A stretch of 6,785 nucleotides of DNA from Candidatus Uhrbacteria bacterium. Its GTDB lineage: Bacteria; Patescibacteriota; Patescibacteriia; UBA9934; GWF2-40-263. The stretch spans positions 1-6,785 of the forward strand of contig DOJV01000022.1 of assembly GCA_003511125.1 (NCBI GenBank). Reading direction: 5' to 3'. A model generated the notes under the pieces. That model saw nothing but the letters and a program-made list of their open reading frames with translations. It searched no databases and was not told where the DNA came from. Shown in pieces: positions 5,306 to 6,785 of the stretch; positions within the stretch are counted from its first letter, which is position 1; every line of letters begins with the position of its first letter. Made by a program: the position numbers and the translations under genes.

Positions 5306-6046
5306 ATGAAAGACTCGGAGGAATCAAAAACCGAAAAGAAAAAATCCCTTAAAGCCTTGGTTTTAACGGTTTTAATCTTAATCGGGATTAGTTTGTTTAT
5401 TTGGCGGATTTTTTATTTTGTTGATTTAATTCGTTCCGGGCAGATTGCCGATCTGCGGTTAGCCGAGGCTCAAGAAATGAGTGTTAGTCGTTTGGCGGCC
5501 ACCGCGGCCGCGTCAGCCAGTTCGTTGGCCGTGGTTTCGATTGCTGGCGATCCGGCAACCGGTAGTCAAACAGCGCCTTTGACCATAGTCATGTTTGGTG
5601 ATTTTGGTTGTACTTATTCGCGCGACGCGGCTTTTACTGTTAGGTCGTTGGCTTACCAATACCGCGATCAGGTTCAACTTGTTTACAAAGATTTCCCTTT
5701 AACCGATCTTCATCCCGAAGCCGAATTAGCTGCCGAGGCCGCGGCTTGCGCCAACGATCAAGATCATTTTTGGGATATGTTTGATCGACTTTATCAAAAT
5801 CAATCAGCTTTGTCTCGCGAATCTTTAATTGATTATGCCCGAGCTCTGAATTTAGATATCGGACGTTTCATTTCTTGTTTGGATAACAGAACCCATCAAG
5901 CCGATGTAGCTCAAGATTATGAGGAAGGTTTAGCTCTGGGAGTCTATGGCACGCCAACTTTTTTTCTGAACGGCGAAATGGTTCAGGGCGCTATCCCGGC
6001 CGATTTTTTGCGAGCCTTGATAGAAAAAATGAGTGAAACCCAATAA
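5306..6046 (+). CDS. Membrane-anchored DsbA-like thioredoxin-fold protein with CxxS active site
   Basis: This is a DsbA/BdbD-type thiol-disulfide protein of the Thioredoxin_4 group, expected outside the membrane in disulfide formation or isomerisation. The 246-residue product has a Lys-rich start, one membrane helix (about 15-38), an Ala-rich linker (about 62-75) and the thioredoxin-fold domain from about 76. The domain shows FGDFGCTYSR (97-106), the helical insert with CANDQDHFWDMFD (148-160), CLDNR (191-195) and the cis-Pro loop YGTPTFFLNG (214-223, P217). The active site reads C102-T-Y-S105: the second cysteine of CxxC is serine. That fits a monothiol isomerase or reductase-like role better than a classical oxidase. 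C148 and C191 lie at positions often Cys in this family and may pair. The ATG at 5306 follows an extended -10 promoter with no Shine-Dalgarno. The pilin-like gene follows 8 nt after the stop, so the two are almost certainly co-transcribed. Confidence 0.92.
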   Translation: MKDSEESKTEKKKSLKALVLTVLILIGISLFIWRIFYFVDLIRSGQIADLRLAEAQEMSVSRLAATAAASASSLAVVSIAGDPATGSQTAPLTIVMFGDFGCTYSRDAAFTVRSLAYQYRDQVQLVYKDFPLTDLHPEAELAAEAAACANDQDHFWDMFDRLYQNQSALSRESLIDYARALNLDIGRFISCLDNRTHQADVAQDYEEGLALGVYGTPTFFLNGEMVQGAIPADFLRALIEKMSETQ

Positions 6047-6054
6047 TTGATTTT

Positions 6055-6785
6055 ATGTTTAAGCTTCGTTCAATTTTTTTATCGTTGATTTTGCTGGTTG
6101 TTTTTTTGCTACCAAATTTAGTTTTAGCTACCGAAACCACAGAAAGTTCACGGACCAATCCTCAAGACAATCCCTTGTGTTGGTCCAAAGAGTTTTGCGA
6201 AAAGGATTTTAACGGAGACAGTAAGAACGACGGAATTTTTAATAACACGGATTACAAAGCCAAAGAAACCTGTGGTCCGACTTACGGTTTTTGCTACCCG
6301 GGCTCGATTGATTATGAATTGGCGGTTAGTTTGCCAATTGCCGGTACCGTAACCAGATCGGTTGCCGATCTCGGCGATTATGTGAATAAAATGTATTTGT
6401 TCTTGTTGGCCATTTCTAGCATTATTGCCATAGTTACTTTAATGGCCAGCGGTATCCAGTACGTTACTTCGCCGGGCGGTGGCGAGGGGGTCAGCAAAGC
6501 CAAAGAAAAAATGAAAGGCGCTTTAATCGGCTTGGTTTTGCTGACCTCTGCGGCCCTGCTTTTAGCCACGGTTAATCCTCAACTTTTAAATTTATCTCCA
6601 CCACCAACACCAAAAATCAGAACCATAATTTATTTTGGCGACGACATGATGTGTGAAAAACTTTTAATTGCCGGGTATAAACTTGATATCGATCGTTCTG
6701 CTTATACCACCGCAACTTGCGGTCTGTATTCGACAGTTATAGAAAATTCTTCCGGGGTGGCTTTGTCCGAGGCCGAAAAATTTAA
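6055..6785 (+). CDS. T4SS pilin (VirB2)-like, Cys-rich secreted/membrane protein, 3' end beyond window
   Basis: An open frame of 243 codons from ATG at 6055 with no stop before the window ends. A cleavable signal peptide is clear (MFKLR, hydrophobic core to about 23, cut after VLA at 25). Next come a Cys-rich segment (C42, C48, C73, C80) with the Ca-loop-like DFNGDSKNDG (51-60), two membrane helices (about 113-137 and 155-174) joined by the basic loop GGGEGVSKAKEKMKG, and VNPQLL (173-178). The helix pair, basic loop and NPxL ending match the VirB2-like T4SS pilin family common in CPR genomes. Beyond them, after a Pro-rich linker (182-186), is a further outer segment with C200 and C222. Typical members are near 100-150 residues, so this one is enlarged at both ends. 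With the signal removed, all six cysteines should lie outside the membrane, suiting the DsbA-like protein encoded 8 nt upstream. The pilin assignment rests on the helix region alone. No Shine-Dalgarno is seen. Confidence 0.75.
   Translation, partial: MFKLRSIFLSLILLVVFLLPNLVLATETTESSRTNPQDNPLCWSKEFCEKDFNGDSKNDGIFNNTDYKAKETCGPTYGFCYPGSIDYELAVSLPIAGTVTRSVADLGDYVNKMYLFLLAISSIIAIVTLMASGIQYVTSPGGGEGVSKAKEKMKGALIGLVLLTSAALLLATVNPQLLNLSPPPTPKIRTIIYFGDDMMCEKLLIAGYKLDIDRSAYTTATCGLYSTVIENSSGVALSEAEKF

Noticed and set aside
6378..6569. A 63-codon minus-strand frame opposite the pilin-like gene
   Set aside because: The plus strand carries the coherent signal peptide and two-helix protein. This frame is its shadow.
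1..6785. Insertion sequence, CRISPR array, prophage or attachment-site signals
   Set aside because: No transposase, integrase or phage protein, no regularly spaced repeats and no repeated tRNA end were found. The repeats present are short and local.

Overview
The window looks like a piece of a Candidate Phyla Radiation (Patescibacteria) genome. This rests on four things: a family-5 substrate-binding protein held by a signal anchor instead of a lipobox, a VirB2/T4SS-pilin-like protein ending its second membrane helix in a VNPQL motif (close to the INPDLV ending I associate with this group), CPR-style SecG and RNase J sequences, and a general lack of Shine-Dalgarno sequences. The genus cannot be told from this sequence. 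All complete genes end in TAA or TAG and no in-frame TGA needs recoding, so genetic code 11 fits.

Layout. (1) Bases 1-760, minus strand: a GC-rich stand-alone gene for a small secreted protein of unknown function (75-560). It has its own sigma70-type promoter (670-698), a leader of about 100 nt, a Shine-Dalgarno sequence and an intrinsic terminator (19-48). (2) Bases 727-2863, minus strand: a bidirectional-looking terminator hairpin (727-759), a 9-bp tandem repeat (813-848), and the gene for ribonuclease J (855-2753) with a structured 5' leader. (3) Bases 2937-3023, minus strand: tRNA-Leu(CAG) with an encoded CCA, flanked by a GC-rich palindrome. (4) Bases 3065-5235, minus strand: secG followed by a membrane-anchored peptide-type ABC substrate-binding protein, driven by a strong promoter at 5207-5235. 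I see no convincing terminator between secG and rnj, so secG, the binding protein, tRNA-Leu and rnj may share a transcript. (5) Bases 5275-6785, plus strand, divergent: a membrane-anchored DsbA-like protein with a CxxS active site, followed after 8 nt by a T4SS-pilin-like secreted/membrane protein that runs off the window end.

How the genes fit together. secG (Sec export), the anchored binding protein, the DsbA-like protein and the Cys-rich pilin-like protein all concern the cell surface. The closest thing to an undescribed system is the dsbA-like/pilin pair: the thiol protein has only one active-site cysteine, and its immediate partner is predicted to carry six cysteines on the outer face plus a calcium-loop-like motif. 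RNase J and the tRNA are housekeeping genes. RNase J nevertheless carries a Tyr where I expect a metal-binding His. I see no insertion sequence, CRISPR array, prophage or attachment site.
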